Shown: in pieces, positions 42,625 to 52,480 of the stretch | Layout of the letters: the number at the start of each line of letters is the position of its first letter | Numbering within the stretch: the first letter of the stretch is position 1 | Assembly (NCBI RefSeq): GCF_950295315.1 | Contig: NC_080172.1 | Coordinates: 114,965,735-115,029,734 of the forward strand | DNA from: Erinaceus europaeus | Lineage: Eukaryota; Chordata; Mammalia; Eulipotyphla; Erinaceidae | Direction of reading: 5' to 3' | Length of the DNA stretch: 64,000 nucleotides | The notes under the pieces: generated by a model | The model's input: only the letters and a program-made list of their open reading frames with translations | Databases searched by the model: none | Told to the model about the DNA's origin: nothing | Made by a program: the position numbers and the translations under genes

Positions 42625-43580
42625 AGTTTTTAATTTTTGTAAGTAAATTTGAAGTAGGCAGAGTTAACACACCATAAAATAAGACGAATTAGACTGTTTC
42701 CTGCTGTCATATTCACATCAACGGTATCAGCTGAATCGAGAAGCCTGCATTCACAAGTTACAGTTTTTTTCATCATGATAGTCAAGTCCTCTCATCAAAT
42801 CCATATCCAGTGACTGCGTATCAAGGACTCAGTTCCGAGAATTTTTTGCTGACTGTTTCGAAGCTCTCAATGACAACAAAACTGATAAGTACATGCCCTT
42901 TGCACAGCCCCAGATCAAGTGTTTGATCTTCTCAGAGCTCTTCATTTTCATTGGCAACGCATCACAAAACACTGAGAAAGCCTCTCTCTGTTTCTGTCCT
43001 TGTTGCAAATATTTGCAAGGGCAGAATTTCTTCATATGCATTCATCTCGTGTTTTCAATAGAAAGGCAACCCACACTGTTATTCTCTGATTTCTTTCATT
43101 TATTTTCACAATTAACAGCGGATGTTCACTGAAAAAGATCAAAGATTAGTCTGTGGTGTCTTTCATCTATGGTAAATGTGTGGTGAAGTGAGTTCCCCAT
43201 TTGGGTATTAAAGATAACTCCAAAAGGTGACATTAAAGCAGAGCCATTTCCAAAGGTGGGATTCAAATGTGCTTTTAGTCAGTTCTTATTTCCACACTGT
43301 GAGGAGCTCCCACATTTCCATGCTAGACACACTCTAAGAGTTGCCCAATGGAAAAACTCAGTGGGGGACGCATCTCAGCTTCAGATTCAGGTTTTGAATG
43401 TACCCAGTAGAGCAGAAGAATGAACACCACTGTCCACTCAAGACAGGATATACGTTATTAAATGTATAAAAAAGATGGGAAGTTGAGTTCCAAGCTACTA
43501 AAATTTTACTATTTTATGAGAAAATATATGTTTAAAACATAAATACTTATTCTTAATGGCATCATATAAAATATATTAAC
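42625..43580. other. Repeat-poor 950-bp segment
   Basis: One of the longest stretches without SINE or L1 sequence. The longest frames (70-79 codons) match no protein I know. It includes the perfect 16-bp palindrome TTGCAAATATTTGCAA at 43003-43018. Either an old unique segment or a regulatory element. Confidence 0.5.
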
Positions 43581-43583
43581 GAG

Positions 43584-43868
43584 GGGAGTTGGGTAGTAGC
43601 CCAGCGGGTTAAGTTGCACGTAGCATAAAGCACAAGGACCCATGTAAGGATCCCGGTTCGCCCCCCCCCCCAACTCCCCGACTCCCCACCTGCAGGGAAG
43701 TTGATTCACAGGCGGTGAAGCAGGTCTGCAGGTGTCTGTCTTTCTCTCCCCCTCTCTGTCTTCCCCTCCTCTCTCCATTTCTCTCTGTCCTATCCAACAA
43801 CGACGACATCATCATCAACAACAACAACAATAAAACAACAAGGGCAACAAAAGGAAAAAAAAAAAACA
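43584..43868 (+). mobile_element. SINE A
   Basis: Complete copy with a C-run-expanded B-box region at 43661-43671. Confidence 0.9.
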
Positions 43869-44018
43869 GTTTAAGCAGAAGTGATCCCAGACACGAGTGC
43901 CAATGATTATGGTGACCATGTTTCCTAGTTCGAAAAAGCATACTTAGACGTCAAGGGAAAGCCATGGGTGGTGGCAGTAGTGCTTTGGTGTCTCTCACTT
44001 TCCAAAAAAGAAAAATCC

Positions 44019-44045
44019 GTGTGTGTGTGTGTGTGTGTGTGTGTG
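44019..44045 (+). repeat. (GT)n microsatellite
   Basis: Thirteen GT units within a degraded SINE end. Confidence 0.9.
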
Positions 44046-44104
44046 ATGATCAGACTTGTATCTTAGGACAGTGAATAAGATATTTATTAAGTCTTAAAAT
44101 TTTT

Positions 44105-44470
44105 TTTTTTTTTTTTTTGCCTCCAGGGTTATCACTGGGGCTCAGTGCCTGCACTACGAATCCACTGCTCCTGGAGGCTATTTTTTTCCCCTTTAGTTGC
44201 CCTGGTTGTTTATCATTGCTGTTATTATTAGTGCTATTATTATTGTTGTTGTCATTGCTGACATTGTTGTTGGATAGGACAGAGAGAAATCGAGAGAGGA
44301 GGGGAGGACAGAGAGGAGGAGAGAAAGACAGACACCTGCGGACCTCCTTCACCACCTGTGAGATGATCCCCCCCTGCAGGTGGGGAGCCGGGGGCTCGAA
44401 CCGGGATCCTTACGCCGGTCCTTGTGCTTCGCGCCATGTGTGCTTAACCCGCTGCATCACCAGCCGGTGG
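44105..44470 (-). mobile_element. SINE A with M module
   Basis: Reverse copy; M module at 44119-44183, head near 44468. Confidence 0.9.
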
Positions 44471-44511
44471 GTGCCCCAAAGTTTTTTTTTTTCTTTTAGT
44501 ATTTTATTTAT

Positions 44512-44765
44512 GGGTGTTGGGCAGTAGCACAGCGGGTTAAGTGCACGTGGCGCAAAGCGCAAGGACTGGCATAGGAATCCCAATTCAAGCCCCAGGTTCC
44601 CTACCTGCAAGGGAGTCGCTGCAGTGAAGCAGGTCTGCAGTTGTCTATCTTTCTCTCCTGTCTCCATTTCTCTCTGTCCTATCCAACAACGACGACATCA
44701 GTAACTACAACAATAAAACAACAAGGGCAATAAAAGGGAATAAAATAAATAAATATTTTTAAAAA
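44512..44765 (+). mobile_element. SINE A
   Basis: Complete copy with a shortened pyrimidine segment. Confidence 0.9.
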
Positions 44766-44945
44766 ATTATTTATTTTTGGATAGAGACAGAGAAATTGGG
44801 AGGGGGAGGGGAGATAGATAGGGAGAGACACCTACAGACCTGCTTCACCACTCCTGAAGCTTCCCCACCAAAAGTGGGAACTGGGGACTTCTACTGGGGT
44901 CCTCGTCCATTGAATGTGTGCTCACCAGCCGCACTGCCCCTGAGC
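44766..44945 (-). mobile_element. SINE C
   Basis: Reverse copy beginning ATTATTTATTTTTGGATAGA. Confidence 0.8.
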
Positions 44946-44956
44946 CCCAAGTTTCG

Positions 44957-45068
44957 AAAGTTTTATTTAAAGGCTTAAGAGGTATGCAAAAAGACCTTAG
45001 TGACAAATATCTTTCAAAAGTTTTATTTAAGGGCTTAAGAGGTATACAAAAAGACTTTAGTGACAATA
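44957..45068 (+). repeat. 60-bp tandem duplication
   Basis: Two copies with a period of exactly 60 bp starting at AAAGTTTTATTTAA (44957 and 45017), differing at a few bases. Confidence 0.95.
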
Positions 45069-45099
45069 TCCCATAAACCAGAGCTAAGTCGTGGCCTAG

Positions 45100-45525
45100 T
45101 AGGAAAAAAAAAAATTTTTTTTTTGTGTGTGTATACTTGAACCACCACACCTGATACTTTTCTTTGCATAGAAAAAAAAAAAGTGGAAACGAAAATAGAT
45201 CTCCTGATTGTCTCAAACCAGTCCATTTTCATGGACTCAACACAGTTGGTGTGTTTTTTTCCTACAGGGTGTGTGAGGAGTGTTCTGCAAACTGACCTTT
45301 GATGTCAAAAGCTCAACTGTAGGTTTTAAAAGCTCTGAGTCCTGGGAAGGCCTGAGGTCTATTCTCGCCCTCTGCTTAGATACTGAATTGTAGTTCATCC
45401 TCCCTGGGGGAACACTGAGACATGACCTTCTCATCTCAGTTCTGTTCTTGGCACACCATACGCTGACCAGCAGGATGGCTGTCCTGCAAAAAGGTTTTGC
45501 ATGATGCTGTATACGATAAAGTTAC
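45100..45525. other. Unannotated DNA
   Basis: No gene or repeat family recognised. Confidence 0.45.
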
Positions 45526-45665
45526 AGCGGGGCAAGATAGCATCATGGTTCTGCAAAAGACTCATGCCTGAGGCTCTGTGGTCCCAGGTTCAGTCCTCAG
45601 CACCACCATCAGTCAGAGCTGGGCAGTGCTCTGGTCTCTTTTTCTCTCTCTCTCATGAAAATAAA
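45526..45665 (+). mobile_element. SINE D
   Basis: Complete copy; TCATGAAAATAAAATC end runs into repeat U. Confidence 0.85.
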
Positions 45666-45897
45666 ATCAGACCTGCCAACGTCCATGCCATGTCCAGTGG
45701 AGATGCAGTAACGGAAGCCAGACCTTCCACCTTCTGCTCCCCATAAAGAATTTTGGTCCATACACCCAGAGGGATAAAGAACAGGGAACCTTCCAATGGA
45801 GGGGGTGGGATACAGAACTCCTGTGGTGGGAATCGTGTGCAATTGTACCCCTGTGATCTTACAATCTTGTTCATTATTATTAGATCACTAACAACAA
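45666..45897 (+). mobile_element. Repeat U, plus-strand 3' end
   Basis: Reverse complement of 24010-24150 with further 3' sequence (GATGCAGTAACGGAAGCCAG, GGGATACAGAACTCCTGTGG). It ends near TTATTATTAGATCACTAA. Confidence 0.75.
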
Positions 45898-45914
45898 CAA
45901 CAACAAAAATCAAT

Positions 45915-46045
45915 GGCGGGGGGGGGGGTTGTAGACAGCATAACGACTCTGCAAAGAGACTCTCCTGCCTGAGGTTCCCAAGTCCGAGGTTCAATCTCCC
46001 CACCCCACCATGAGCCAGAGCTGATCAGCGCTCTGGTAAAAATAA
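45915..46045 (+). mobile_element. SINE D
   Basis: G-run head followed by TAGACAGCATAACGACTCTG; ends GGTAAAAATAAAG. Confidence 0.85.
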
Positions 46046-46052
46046 AGAAATA

Positions 46053-46350
46053 GGGAGTCGGGCGGTAGCGCAGCGGGTTAAGCGCAGGTGGCGCAAAGCA
46101 CAAGGACCGGCATGAGGATCCCGGTTCGAGCCCCCGGCTCCCCACCTGCAGGGGAGTCGCTTCGCTTCCCAGGCGGTGAAGCAGGTCTGCAGGCGTCTGT
46201 CTGTCTGTCTCTCCCCCTGTCTGTCTTCCCCTCCTCTCTCCATGTCTCTCTGTCCTATCCAACAACGACGACAACAATAATAACTACAATAATAAAACAA
46301 CAAGGGCCACAGAAGGGAATAAATACATAAATTAAATAAATATTTTAAAA
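46053..46350 (+). mobile_element. SINE A, the last repeat before the SPEN island
   Basis: Complete copy, close to consensus, ending about 70 bp upstream of the CpG island. Confidence 0.9.
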
Positions 46351-46592
46351 AAAGATAAAGAACTAAAATAAGAGAATTAAAAAAAAAATCATAAAAAGTT
46401 GCTTAAGGCTCCGGGATGCATCGCAGCCGGCTAGGAGGGCGGCCCTGTTCTGAGCACTTGCCCAAGGTAAGCGGGGTGGCCGGGCGGGGCAGGAGCCGCA
46501 GCAGATTCTCCGCAGAGGAGGCCGGACTCCGGCTCCCGCGGGCTGGCGGGCGGGCGGCCGGGATCCCCGCCGCCAGGGCTCCGAGCGGCCCC

Positions 46593-46620
46593 GCGCCTGC
46601 GCGCCTGCGCGCCTGCGCAC
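46593..46620. promoter_or_regulatory. Tandem NRF1-like sites
   Basis: Three successive GCGCCTGC-type half-sites ending GCCTGCGCAC, close to the NRF1 consensus. Confidence 0.5.
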
Positions 46621-46684
46621 TGGGGGCCTCGCGCGCGAGCTTTCCTTTCCGGCCCGGAGTCCCGCCCCCCGGCCCCGCCCCCCC

Positions 46685-46694
46685 GCGCATGCGC
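46685..46694. promoter_or_regulatory. NRF1 palindrome 1
   Basis: GCGCATGCGC, a perfect NRF1 core. Confidence 0.65.
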
Positions 46695-46943
46695 GTCGGC
46701 TGGGAGGCACTCGGCGGGCGGCCGCGCGCGCGCCCGCGGCCAAGGAGGTGGGCCGCGCGCGCCGGTGGGAAGCGTTCGGCCGCCTCAGCGCCCGCTCAGT
46801 CGTCGTCGCGGCCTCCCGGGTCTCTCTCTCTCTCGCTCGCTCGCTCGCTCTCTCTCTCTCTGTCGCGCGCGCTCTCTCTCTCTCTCTCCCGCCCGCCCGC
46901 CCGCTCGCCCCTCCTCCCCGCTCCCCCGCCCGCCGCCGCCCGG

Positions 46944-46953
46944 GCGCATGCGC
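46944..46953. promoter_or_regulatory. NRF1 palindrome 2
   Basis: GCGCATGCGC. It also holds an ATG (46948) which, if transcribed, opens a frame overlapping the SPEN start out of frame. Confidence 0.6.
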
Positions 46954-47039
46954 CGCCGGAGCGCGAGGGTCGGCTTCGGGTGTGCGGTGGCGGCCGAGCG
47001 GAGCTGCGGGGCCCGAGAGTCGGAACCTGGGGGAGAGGG

Positions 47040-47177
47040 ATGGTCTCTGCACGGGGGGGAGCCGGAGGAGCCGCCGCCGCTGCCGACGCCCCCGCCGCAG
47101 CCGCCGCCGCCGCCGCCACCCGCCGCCGCCGCCGCCGCCGCCGCCGCTCGCCGCCCGCCCCCTCCCGGCGCCGCTGA
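47040..47177 (+). CDS. Putative upstream ORF in the SPEN 5' leader
   Basis: A 45-codon frame from ATG 47040 to a stop at 47175-47177, which is 59 nt before the SPEN ATG. The product is low-complexity: MVSARGGAGG, then polyalanine, then polyarginine from the triplet repeat. Such a uORF could lower translation of SPEN. Whether it is in the mRNA depends on the unknown start site, and the ATG context (GGGAGAGGGATGG) is moderate. Confidence 0.35.
   Translation: MVSARGGAGGAAAAADAPAAAAAAAATRRRRRRRRRSPPAPSRRR
47071..47160 (+). repeat. (CCG)n/(GCC)n trinucleotide tract in the 5' leader
   Basis: About 90 bp of mostly GCC triplets with interruptions (GCTGCCGACGCC, CAG, ACC). The longest pure run, about nine GCC, is at 47120-47147. 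It encodes the Ala/Arg stretch of the uORF. Confidence 0.9.
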
Positions 47178-47236
47178 CGGGCCCGCACGAAGCCGGCGAG
47201 CAGGGGGAGCCCGCGGCCGCCGGCGCGCCGCCCAGC

Positions 47237-47319
47237 ATGGTGCGGGAAACCCGGCACCTCTGGGTGGGCAACTTGCCGGAGAACGTGCGGGAGGAGAAGA
47301 TCGTCGAGCACTTCAAACG
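47237..47319 (+). CDS. SPEN: SPEN (SHARP/MINT) coding exon 1
   Basis: SPEN is a very large nuclear corepressor with N-terminal RNA-recognition motifs and a C-terminal SPOC domain. It binds NCOR/SMRT-HDAC complexes, represses Notch targets through RBPJ and acts in Xist-mediated X silencing. This exon gives the first 27 codons plus two bases of codon 28, starting MVRETRHLWVGNLPENV. LWVGNL (residues 8-13) is the RNP2 strand of RRM1. The sequence is as I recall it for human SPEN except Val for Ile at residue 23. The start ATG (CCCAGCATGG) has G at +4. The exon ends AAACG before GTGAGC, so Arg28 is split (phase 2). RBM15-family proteins do not start this way. In-frame codons upstream are open to 46748, but that is CpG-island composition. 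Confidence 0.95.
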
Positions 47320-47394
47320 GTGAGCGAGCGACGCGGGGCCCGTTGCCCTCCCTCCCCGTGCGGGGCCGCCGCGGCCCCGACCCCTCGGACGGCT

Positions 47395-47426
<32 letters not shown>

Positions 47427-47668
47427 TCGGTCCCAGCGGCGACACGTCCGTCGGTCCGTCCGGGCGAGAGCCGGGGTCGGGGCACGCGGACGCGGACAGG
47501 GACGCGGACAGGGACGGGGACAGGGACGGGGACAGGGACGCGGCCCCGCCATGCTTTCGTTATGATTACGACGCTTGTGGTGCTCGCTGTTGTTCGCCCT
47601 CGCCTCCTCCTCCCCCCCGTTTCCTCTGGCGGGCGGCGGGGCCGGGACGGAGCTGGGGGCCGGCGGCC

Positions 47669-47999
47669 TCCCTCCCTCCCTCTCTCCCTCCCTCTCCCTC
47701 TCTACCTCTCTCTCCCTCTCTCCCTCTCTCCCTGCGGTCCTGCAGCTCGGGGCAAGGAAGAGAGGGAGAGGGGGAGGGAGAGAGGGAAGGAGAGGGAGAG
47801 AGGGAGGGAGAGGGAGAGGGAGAGAGGGAGGGGGAGAGAGGGAGGGGGAGAGAGGAGGGAGAGGGGGAAGGAGAGGGGAGAGAGGGAGGGAGAGGGAGAG
47901 GGAGAGGGAGAGAGGGAGGGGGAGAGAGGGAGGGAGAGAGGGAGGGGGGGAGAGGGAGGGAGGGAAGGGGGGAGAGGGAGGGAGGGAAGGGGAGGGAGC
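47669..47999 (+). repeat. CT tract facing a GA tract (potential long hairpin)
   Basis: A polypyrimidine run (47669-47733, CCTCCCTCCCTCTCTCCC type) is separated by about 25 bp from 245 bp of polypurine (47755-47999, GGGAGAGGGAGG type). The two are complementary in kind, so intron RNA could fold back. The DNA is mirror-symmetric and triplex-prone. Confidence 0.95.
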
Positions 48000-48645
48000 G
48001 TTTTAATTGAATTTTTTTGGTTCTCCTCCCCCCACCAAAAAGAAATTCTCACGGGCCTTTTGCTTTTTATTGATTGATTATTGTTATTCATTATTTTTGA
48101 ACCATCCCGCCCCGCGGAGCGGAGGAGCGCGGTGGCCGCCGGCGCTGGTTTCTTTGTGAGGCGGGTGCGGGGCGCTCGGCGCGGCTCCCGGGGCCCCCGG
48201 CGGCGGGCAGAGCCGGGCGGGCGGGGACGGCGGGGACGGGGACGGCGGCGGACAGAGCCGGGCGGGGACGGGGACGGGGACGGGGACGGGGGCTGCGCCG
48301 CCCCCGAGGGTCCCGCTTCCCGGGAGGCGCCGCCGGGCGCGCGCCTGCGCGTGTCCGCGTGTGAACCGGAGCGGGACGCGCCGCCCGCGCTTTTCCCTGC
48401 GCGCCGCGTCCGGGCCGGAGCTCGGTCGCCGCCGGGGAGGCTGCGGGGCCCCCGGGTGTCCGCCGCGCCCGCCCCCAGCTCCCCGAGGGCCGCGAAAGCC
48501 GTTTGCGGCGCCTCGCAGACACGTGCCCGCGGCGCTAACGGGCCGGGCGGGCGGCGTGGGCGGCGTGCGGGGCTCCGGGCCGGTCCCGCGGGCGGGCGGG
48601 GGGGGGGGCGGGCTCCCGGTGCCGCCAGCCCGTGAGAACGGCCCT

Positions 48646-48656
48646 AAGATGGCGGC
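48646..48656 (+). promoter_or_regulatory. Consensus YY1 site inside intron 1
   Basis: AAGATGGCGGC is a perfect YY1 core, on the plus strand, 1.3 kb into the intron and still within the CpG island. This suggests a second start site or alternative first exon. Confidence 0.6.
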
Positions 48657-48899
48657 GGGCGCGCGGTGGGAACCCGCGGCCCCGGAGGCGCCGGGCGGAG
48701 GGCGGGGAGCAGCGGGCCCGGCCGTGCGGGGAGCAGCGCCCGGGGCGGCCCTTTGTCGGCGCCGGGAAAGCGCCGCCGCCGCGACCCGCACGGCCGGGAC
48801 CCGCGGTGTGAGAGCGGCCGCCGTGGCCCGGGCTCGGGGTTGGTGGCACTCCGGTGCCTGCCGTGTCCGCGGGACGGGTCTGCTGGACAGAGCTCGCAC

Positions 48900-49397
48900 A
48901 ATAGAGGGGGAGAGGGAGGGAGAGAGAGGGAGAGGGAGACGGGGAGAGGGGGAGAGGGAGAGAGAGAGGGAGAGACGGGGAGAGGGGGAGAGGGAGAGAG
49001 AGGGGGAGACGGGGAGAGGGGGAGAGAGAGGGAGACGGGGAGAGGGGGAGAGGGAGAGAGAGGGGGAGACGGGGAGAGGGGGAGAGAGGGAGAGACGGGG
49101 AGAGGGGGAGAGGGAGAGAGAGGGGGAGACAGGGAGAGGGGGAGAGAGAGGGAGAGACGGGGAGAGGGAGAGAGAGGGGGAGACGGGGAGAGGGGGAGAG
49201 AGGGAGAGGGAGAGAGAGGGAGAGGGAGAGGGAGAGAGAGGGAGAGGGAGAGAGAGGGAGAGGGAGAGGGAGGGAGAGAGAGGGAGAGAGGGAGAAAGAG
49301 GGAGAGGGAGAGAGAGGGAGAGTGAGGGAGAGGGAGAGGGAGGGAGGGGGAGAGGGAGGGAGAGGGAGGGAGGGGGAGAGGGAGGGAGGGGAGGGAG
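48900..49397 (+). repeat. 500-bp GA-rich satellite
   Basis: Purine-only array of GGGAGA, GGGGAGA and GAGACGGGGA words. Larger blocks of 50-60 bp recur (GAGACGGGGAGAGGGGGAGA at about 48937, 48971, 49006 and onward). Confidence 0.95.
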
Positions 49398-49565
49398 AGA
49401 GCCAGGCAGTGGTGCATCTGGTTAAGCGCACACATCACGGTGCACAAGGCCCTGGGTTCAAGCCCCTGGTCTTCACCCGCAGGGGAAAAGCTCCACGAGT
49501 GGTGGCGAGCCGGGCTGCAGGGGTCTTTCCCTCCCTATCCCCCCCTTTCAATTTCTGACTCGCAG
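49398..49565 (+). mobile_element. SINE C after the GA satellite
   Basis: GAGCCAGGCAGTGGTGCATC head; ends TTTCAATTTCTGACTCGCAG. The GA array lies directly 5' of it. Confidence 0.85.
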
Positions 49566-49584
49566 CAGTGTTTCCTCCTTTTTT

Positions 49585-49722
49585 GTTTTTAATTTGTATT
49601 TATTTATTCGCTTATCGGTGAGAAAGAAGCAGGCACCGCTCTGGCACATGCGCTGCCAGGGACCGAACTTAATCCCGCGTGTGAGTCCGGCGCTTTACCC
49701 GCTGTGCTCCTCCCCGACCGCC
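49585..49722 (-). mobile_element. SINE B
   Basis: Reverse copy with several CpG retained (CGGCGCTTTACCCGCTG). Confidence 0.8.
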
Positions 49723-49754
49723 GCTGCTTTCTCTTTTCTTTTCCTTTTTCTTTT

Positions 49755-50012
49755 TTTAATATTCATTCCTTTTTGTTGCCCTTGTTTTGTTGTTGTAGTT
49801 GTTATTGTTGTTGTCGTTGTTGTTGGACAGGACAGAGAGACATGGAGAGAGGAGGGGAAGACAGAGAGGGGGAGAGAGAGACAGACACCTGCAGACCTGC
49901 TTCACCGCCCGGGAAGCGACTCCCCTGCAGGTGGGGAGCCGGGGGCTCCAACCGGGATCCTTGCGCTTTGCGCCACAAAAAGCGCTTAACTCGCTGCGCT
50001 GCCTCCTAAATC
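49755..50012 (-). mobile_element. SINE A
   Basis: Reverse copy with a short deletion in the head (CTTGCGCTTTGCGCCACAAA). Confidence 0.88.
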
Positions 50013-50059
50013 CCATTAAGTATTTTTTTTTTCTAAAGTGTAACATTCAGAATCAGAGC

Positions 50060-50395
50060 TGAATGTTGTGGGGGTTGGACGGTAGCGCAGCAGGAGACAC
50101 ACACACAGAGACACAGCTCTGCTTCCCTCTGTGAAGCTTTCTCTCTGCAGGTGGGGGCCCGGAGCTTGAACCCATGTCCTCGAACGCTCCAGTGTGTGCA
50201 CTAAAACAGGTGTGACACCGCCTGACCCCAAATATCTTTTTTTCTCTCTCTCCCTTCTTCTCTCCCAACACCCCTCTCCTTTCCTTTCCTGCAGAGAGGA
50301 AGAGAGTTAAAGAGGCCACGACAGGAAAGCTTCCCTCAATGCGGTGGGGGCCAGCCTTGAACCTGGGTGACACCCAGGGCCAAACAGCTCAAGTG
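50060..50395 (-). mobile_element. Two reverse SINE C-type copies
   Basis: First 50060-50228, with an A-like head fragment (GGACGGTAGCGCAGCAGG) at its start. Second 50235-50395, diverged. Confidence 0.65.
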
Positions 50396-50547
50396 TCTGT
50401 TTCAATGATAATTTGTTTTGCACAAGTTATTTTTGAGATATAACATTGTAATGAATGCGGAATCCTTGAACTGCATTTTGGTTTTCAAGTAGAATAACAC
50501 TTCTGGAAGATTGGAGGAAAGCCTGCGGCTTAGTTCCAGGAAGAATC

Positions 50548-50757
50548 GTGGCAGGGGGCCAGGTGGTGACACACCTGGTTACTGGTTTCTGTGCTGCCAC
50601 AGGCTAGGACCTGGGCTCAGGTCCCTGGTCCTCACTGGCGAGGGGTCCGCTTCATGAGCAGTGAGGGAGGCAGTGCTGCAGGTGTCTCTCTCGGCCTCTC
50701 CAGCCCCGTTCCCTTTCAGTTTCTCTCTGTCCTAGCAGATAAAGCACAGTTTTAAAA
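50548..50757 (+). mobile_element. SINE C
   Basis: GGGGGCCAGGTGGTGACACA head; tail AGCAGATAAAGCACAGTTTT. Confidence 0.8.
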
Positions 50758-51030
50758 AAGGTCGGCATTTGTTTGACTTGTGTACAGGACACCTTTTTTC
50801 GACTGTCTTTTTTTCATCTCTTGACTGCTCAGGCCTTGTGTTTATTATACTTCCAAGAGATTTCAGACTTTATTTTGAAGCATTTTTAATCTTGAGTACT
50901 AATACTCTGGTTAATATGTGCTTATGTAGAAGTTACATTGTATTGATAATGGGAGTCCTTTTTCCAAATACTCCTCCTTAGTTTTAAAATTTGCTCACAT
51001 TAAAAAAATTAAGATACATATTTTTAAAAA
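50758..51030. other. Unannotated intronic DNA
   Basis: AT-rich; nothing recognised. Confidence 0.45.
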
Positions 51031-51034
51031 TTAT

Positions 51035-51240
51035 TTTATTGTCTTTATTTATTTATTGGGTAGGGACAGTTAGAATTCAAGTGGGAAGGAGGAGGGAGAG
51101 AGGACAGAGAGACACCTGCAGCCTTGCTTCACCACTCGTGAAGCTTTCCCCCTGCAGGTGGGGACCGGGGGCTCGAACCTGGGACCTTACACACTGTAAC
51201 TGGTGCGCTTAACCAGGTGCGCCAGCCACCACCTGGCCCC
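51035..51240 (-). mobile_element. SINE C
   Basis: Complete reverse copy (ends GCGCCAGCCACCACCTGGCC). Confidence 0.88.
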
Positions 51241-51329
51241 TAAACAATTAAGATATTTTATGGAAAGTAGCTTACCCACTTTCCACTTGTAGGCGATCTA
51301 TTGTTTCCTTTTAACTGGTACACATTTTT

Positions 51330-51527
51330 TATCAATTTTATTTATTGGATAGAGACAGACCAAAATTGAGAGAGAAGGGGAGGGTAGAGAGGGAGAGAGA
51401 CAGAGAGACACCTGCAGCCCTGCTTCACCACTCGTGAAGCTTTCCCCCGGCAGGTGGGGACTAGGGGCTTGAACCCGGATCCTTGCGCACTGTAATGTGT
51501 GTGCTCAACCACCCAGCCCTCCCTTTC
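51330..51527 (-). mobile_element. SINE C
   Basis: Complete reverse copy, ending CAACCACCCAGCCCTCCC. Confidence 0.88.
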
Positions 51528-51529
51528 AC

Positions 51530-51772
51530 TTTTTTTTTTTTTGTTGTTGTAGTTATTATTGTTGTTGTCATTGTTGGATAGGACAGAGAGAAATGGAGAG
51601 AGGAGGGGAAGACAGAGAGGGGGAGAGAAAGACAGACGCCTGCAGACCTGCTTCACCGCCTGTGAAGCGACTCCCTTGCAGGTGGGGAGCCGGGGGCTCG
51701 AACCGGGATCCTTATGCCAGTCCTTGTGCTTTGCGCCACCTGCGCTTAACCCGCTGAGCTACAGCCCGACTC
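51530..51772 (-). mobile_element. SINE A, 3'-shortened tail
   Basis: Reverse copy lacking the GGGCAACAAAAGGG end; it starts in the (TTG)n region after a T run. Confidence 0.88.
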
Positions 51773-51916
51773 CCCTCCCTTTCACTTTTAAGGATGTCGT
51801 GTGTAGTATTTGCTTTAATTTCTACTACTAAGCAATATTTTTGGGAAGGTTCAAACTGGAAACACTAGTTAATGCTTATTTACTGACTTATACTAACTAT
51901 ATAGTTCTGTTTTTTA

Positions 51917-52078
51917 TTTTTATTTTTATTTATTTATTATTTTATTTTATTTTTATTATTTTAATTTATTTCTTTATTGGGGAATTAATGTTTTACATTC
52001 AACAGTAAATAGAATAATTTGTACATGCATAACATTCCCCAGATTTCCATTTAACAATACAACCCCCACTATGTCATT
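51917..52078 (-). mobile_element. Very short L1 insertion with TSD
   Basis: Only about 115 bp of L1 3' UTR plus tail. Perfect 17-bp TSD, TATAGTTCTGTTTTTTA, at 51900-51916 and 52079-52095. Confidence 0.92.
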
Positions 52079-52095
52079 TATAGTTCTGTTTTTTA

Positions 52096-52480
52096 ATTTA
52101 GCATTCAACTCTGTGAGTGTAAATGTGATTTTTTTTTTTTTTTACATCTGTATATTAGATGCTGAATTTGGATTACTAGAGAACATTGACGAAAGAAGGT
52201 TTTCTGCTAGTAACTTAGCAACATTCTTTCATGTTACATAGTGTATGTAGTTTTATAAGCAATAGATTTATGGTTTCTTTGATTCTTAGAATTGACTTAA
52301 AATTACCTTTTTAATCTTTACTCTTTGTATTTACTATTTAGGACTTTATACTCAATTAAGAATAATTCTATATTTTAAAAAACTACATTTAATAAGTAGT
52401 GATTTTTATCTTTTGAAATCAGTAAATTGGTTGGGGCAGATTTATTTTTTTATTTTGAGTCTCAATCAATTATTTTTTAA
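52096..52480. other. Unannotated intronic DNA
   Basis: AT-rich; nothing recognised. Confidence 0.45.

Larger units (their letters stand above)
46420..48900 (+). promoter_or_regulatory. SPEN: SPEN CpG-island promoter
   Basis: CpG-rich DNA spanning the upstream region, the 5' leader, exon 1 and the first 1.6 kb of intron 1. It has no TATA box. It contains NRF1-type sites (46593-46620, 46685-46694, 46944-46953), GC boxes and a pyrimidine-rich CT/CG tract (46820-46900) typical of start regions. The exact start site cannot be read; 46650-47000 is my estimate. Confidence 0.85.

Noticed and set aside
46748..47236. In-frame N-terminal extension of SPEN from ATG 46748.
   Set aside because: The frame is open only because stops are rare in CpG-island DNA. 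All frames are open there, and known SPEN begins at the ATG at 47237.
47343..49447. Glu/Arg/Gly- or Ser/Pro/Leu-rich frames up to 354 codons in intron 1.
   Set aside because: They translate the GA satellites and the CpG island; a simple purine array gives open frames on both strands.
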